DNA of 24,167 bases from positions 1-24,167 of the IMG/VR virus record IMGVR_UViG_3300037557_000625. One strand, written 5' to 3'. A program made the position numbers and the translations under genes. The DNA is from a virus. The notes under the pieces were generated by a model. The model was not told the DNA's origin. It did not search any database and saw only the letters and a list, made by a program, of their open reading frames with translations. How positions within the stretch are numbered: the first letter of the stretch is position 1; every line of letters starts with the position of its first letter. Shown here piece by piece: positions 22,905 through 24,167 of this stretch.

Positions 22905-23597
22905 ATGGGTTTAAAATCAGCACTTATACAGGGTTCAGAATTATATTTTTTATTTTCCTTCCTAAAGAGATTAGTCACCAAATTTGAAAAAACAGATGCT
23001 TATAAGTTAGGTATTATTGATAAGAATGGTAAAGTTCTCATTAAAAAAAGAGATTTTACTACTATAGAACAAAGAAATGCCTATACTATGATGGATACTC
23101 TTATCTTCAATTTGAAGAAATTGTTAGGTAAGATACCTTTTGGAAAATCAACAATTGCTACCTATGCTGCAGCCTTATTACTTCTTCGTGAAGAAAAAAA
23201 TCTAAAAATATTAACAGATGAAAAAATATTGGAAGAAAAGTTTTCAATTATATATGAAGACATGCTTCAAGAGTGGGGAGAAGGAGATTTTCTAGCAGAA
23301 GGCGACACGGAAGCTGATCGCGAAGCCGACATTAAATGGACCGATGATCCTGATTGGAAAAAATTACATGATATGGATCTTCAAATGATTAAAGATTATA
23401 TCAAACACAAAGAAGTTAAGGAAGATGCACCCGCTATGTCTATGGGAGCAGGTGGAATTGCCGGCAGCGCAGAAGCCGGAGATGATCCACCAGTAAGAAA
23501 AAAGAAAAAGAAAGGTGAAGTTTTAAAGAGACTGGAACCGATGGGTATTGGAGAACAAAGAAGGATTTTTCCTTCACACCCTAACCACAAAATATAG
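22905..23597 (+). CDS. Conserved phage protein, possible virion component
   Basis: 230 residues. The start, MGLKSALIQGSELYFLFSFL then KRLVTKFEKTDAYKLGIID, followed by KRDFTTIEQRNAYT, is a block I associate with conserved proteins of T4-like marine phages, annotated hypothetical or structural. The middle is helical (LLGKIPFGKSTIATYAAALLLL), then acidic (EGDFLAEGDTEADREAD), and the end has a Gly/Ala-rich linker and a run of basic residues (RKKKKKG). AGGAT precedes the ATG. Function unknown. Confidence 0.75.
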   Translation: MGLKSALIQGSELYFLFSFLKRLVTKFEKTDAYKLGIIDKNGKVLIKKRDFTTIEQRNAYTMMDTLIFNLKKLLGKIPFGKSTIATYAAALLLLREEKNLKILTDEKILEEKFSIIYEDMLQEWGEGDFLAEGDTEADREADIKWTDDPDWKKLHDMDLQMIKDYIKHKEVKEDAPAMSMGAGGIAGSAEAGDDPPVRKKKKKGEVLKRLEPMGIGEQRRIFPSHPNHKI

Positions 23598-23607
23598 AAA
23601 GGTAATT

Positions 23608-23943
23608 ATGGCAGGAATACAAGAAACAAAAGACGTATTAGCTTTTGTTTTTTCATTAGGTAACGCAACTGCTTCCGCATTGGAAGATGGTGACATTGGA
23701 TGGTCAGATGCAATGAAGTTCATCGAACCATTGAAGAGGTTGGGCCCAGCTATTGAAAATATCGAAGACGTTTTAGTTGAATTGCAAGATCTAGACGATG
23801 AAGAATTTGTAGAATTAGTTCAATTTGCAAAAGATGAATTTAAATTACATGATCTTGTAGAAGATGTTGAAATGCATGTTGAAGAAGCTATTAATGCAGG
23901 AGTTGAAATCATGAAGGTTGTCAGGCTGTTTAATAAACCCTAG
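23608..23943 (+). CDS. Hypothetical acidic helical protein
   Basis: 111 residues, strongly acidic and helical (IENIEDVLVELQDLDDEEF; LVEDVEMHVEEAINAGVEI). The frame is open upstream to 23548, but the ATG at 23608 has AAAGG eight bases before it, avoids a long overlap with the previous gene, and gives a sensible N-terminus (MAGIQETKDVLAF). It is followed by a strong intrinsic terminator, so it is the last gene of its transcript. No family is recognised. Confidence 0.75.
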   Translation: MAGIQETKDVLAFVFSLGNATASALEDGDIGWSDAMKFIEPLKRLGPAIENIEDVLVELQDLDDEEFVELVQFAKDEFKLHDLVEDVEMHVEEAINAGVEIMKVVRLFNKP

Positions 23944-23967
23944 TGGCATCCTCGGCAGGAAAAGAGA

Positions 23968-23992
23968 GGGGACCTTTGGTCCCTTTTTTTTT
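23968..23992 (+). terminator. Strong intrinsic terminator
   Basis: GGGACC (23968-23973 approximately) and GGTCCC (23978-23983) form a six-pair G/C stem with a short four-base loop, followed by nine T residues. It separates the conserved-protein unit from the gp61 promoter, which begins two bases later. Confidence 0.92.
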
Positions 23993-23993
23993 C

Positions 23994-24022
23994 TTGACAT
24001 TTCTTTTAAATCATACTATAAT
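23994..24022 (+). promoter_or_regulatory. Consensus sigma70 promoter for gp61
   Basis: Perfect TTGACA (23994-23999), a 17-base spacer, and perfect TATAAT (24017-24022). This is the best host-type promoter in the window. It shares extended similarity with the uvsX promoter at 7725 and drives the primase gene starting 38 bases after the -10. Confidence 0.93.
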
Positions 24023-24060
24023 ATATTATTAAATAAAACAACCCCGCATAATAGAGTACG

Positions 24061-24167
24061 ATGAGTTTATATATTGACCACAAGTATGCTAATCTACTTT
24101 CTGCTCGCTTAGCACGTTTTGCCCGAAAATCCAGAGATTTATATAATTTTAGATGTCCAATATGTGG
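24061..24167 (+). CDS. 61: DNA primase gp61, N-terminal part (3' end outside window)
   Basis: Primase that makes RNA primers for lagging-strand synthesis with helicase gp41. Only 35 full codons are present: MSLYIDHKYANLLSARLARF, then RKSRDLYNF, then RCPICG at the edge. The RCPxCG pair is the first half of the N-terminal zinc-binding motif of gp61 (T4 reads FRCPVCGDS, from memory). The upstream promoter and the gene content of the window support the call. The ribosome site is weak (GAG about six bases before the ATG). Confidence 0.85.
   Translation, partial: MSLYIDHKYANLLSARLARFARKSRDLYNFRCPIC

Noticed and set aside
23548-23607. Upstream extension of the 23608 gene
   Set aside because: It overlaps the preceding gene by 50 bases and lacks a ribosome site, whereas the ATG at 23608 has AAAGG at good distance.
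1-24167. tRNA genes, CRISPR arrays, insertion sequences
   Set aside because: No cloverleaf with a T-loop, no regularly spaced repeats and no transposase or terminal inverted repeats were seen in the few non-coding gaps, all of which are about 100 bases or less.

Overview
The window is 24 kb of a T4-like myovirus genome, visibly AT-rich, with every supported gene on the + strand. It carries the T4 replication core in recognisable order: sliding clamp (3' end only), clamp-loader subunits gp44 and gp62, the translational repressor RegA, family B DNA polymerase gp43, recombinase UvsX, replicative helicase gp41, and, at the right edge, the first codons of primase gp61. The dUTPase, IbpA-like small heat-shock protein, M15 peptidase, phosphoribosyltransferase and short fibre-like genes suggest a marine T4-like phage (cyanophage or pelagiphage type). 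No photosynthesis gene is present, and the host cannot be fixed from sequence alone.

Layout. (1) 1-2655: clamp, clamp loader, regA, dUTPase and a small ORF, mostly overlapping and probably translationally coupled. (2) 2656-3965: hsp20, then a TATAAATA late-type promoter, an M15 peptidase and a 54-residue membrane ORF (possible lysis pair). (3) 3962-6988: gp43 and a Gpt-like phosphoribosyltransferase. (4) 7028-7728: short ORFs around a clear terminator, namely a small membrane protein, a 27-residue peptide with eight cysteines, and a 103-residue protein. (5) 7725-11426: a good sigma70-type promoter, uvsX, two small ORFs, gp41 and an HExxH protein. (6) 11455-18954: eight closely packed genes, several with T4 capsid-targeting-like N-termini. 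These include a PD-(D/E)XK-like protein, a KxDG nucleotidyltransferase-like protein, an NMN-adenylyltransferase-like protein and a 781-residue protein with a duplicated Asp-rich calcium-type motif. (7) 18964-22508: a GNGxS-type glycosyltransferase-like protein, then virion and fibre-like proteins in two related cassettes, one preceded by a structured leader. (8) 22505-23943: three conserved-looking phage proteins of unknown role, closed by a strong terminator. (9) 23994-24167: a consensus sigma70 promoter driving gp61.

How it works together. Clamp, loader, polymerase, helicase and primase form the replisome, UvsX drives recombination-dependent replication, and RegA probably represses clamp-loader translation. 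The most interesting block is region 6: three enzyme-like proteins placed together with N-termini resembling the peptide that sends T4 internal proteins into the prohead. I infer that they may be packaged and ejected into the host with the DNA. All family assignments come from reading motifs by eye; no database search was run.
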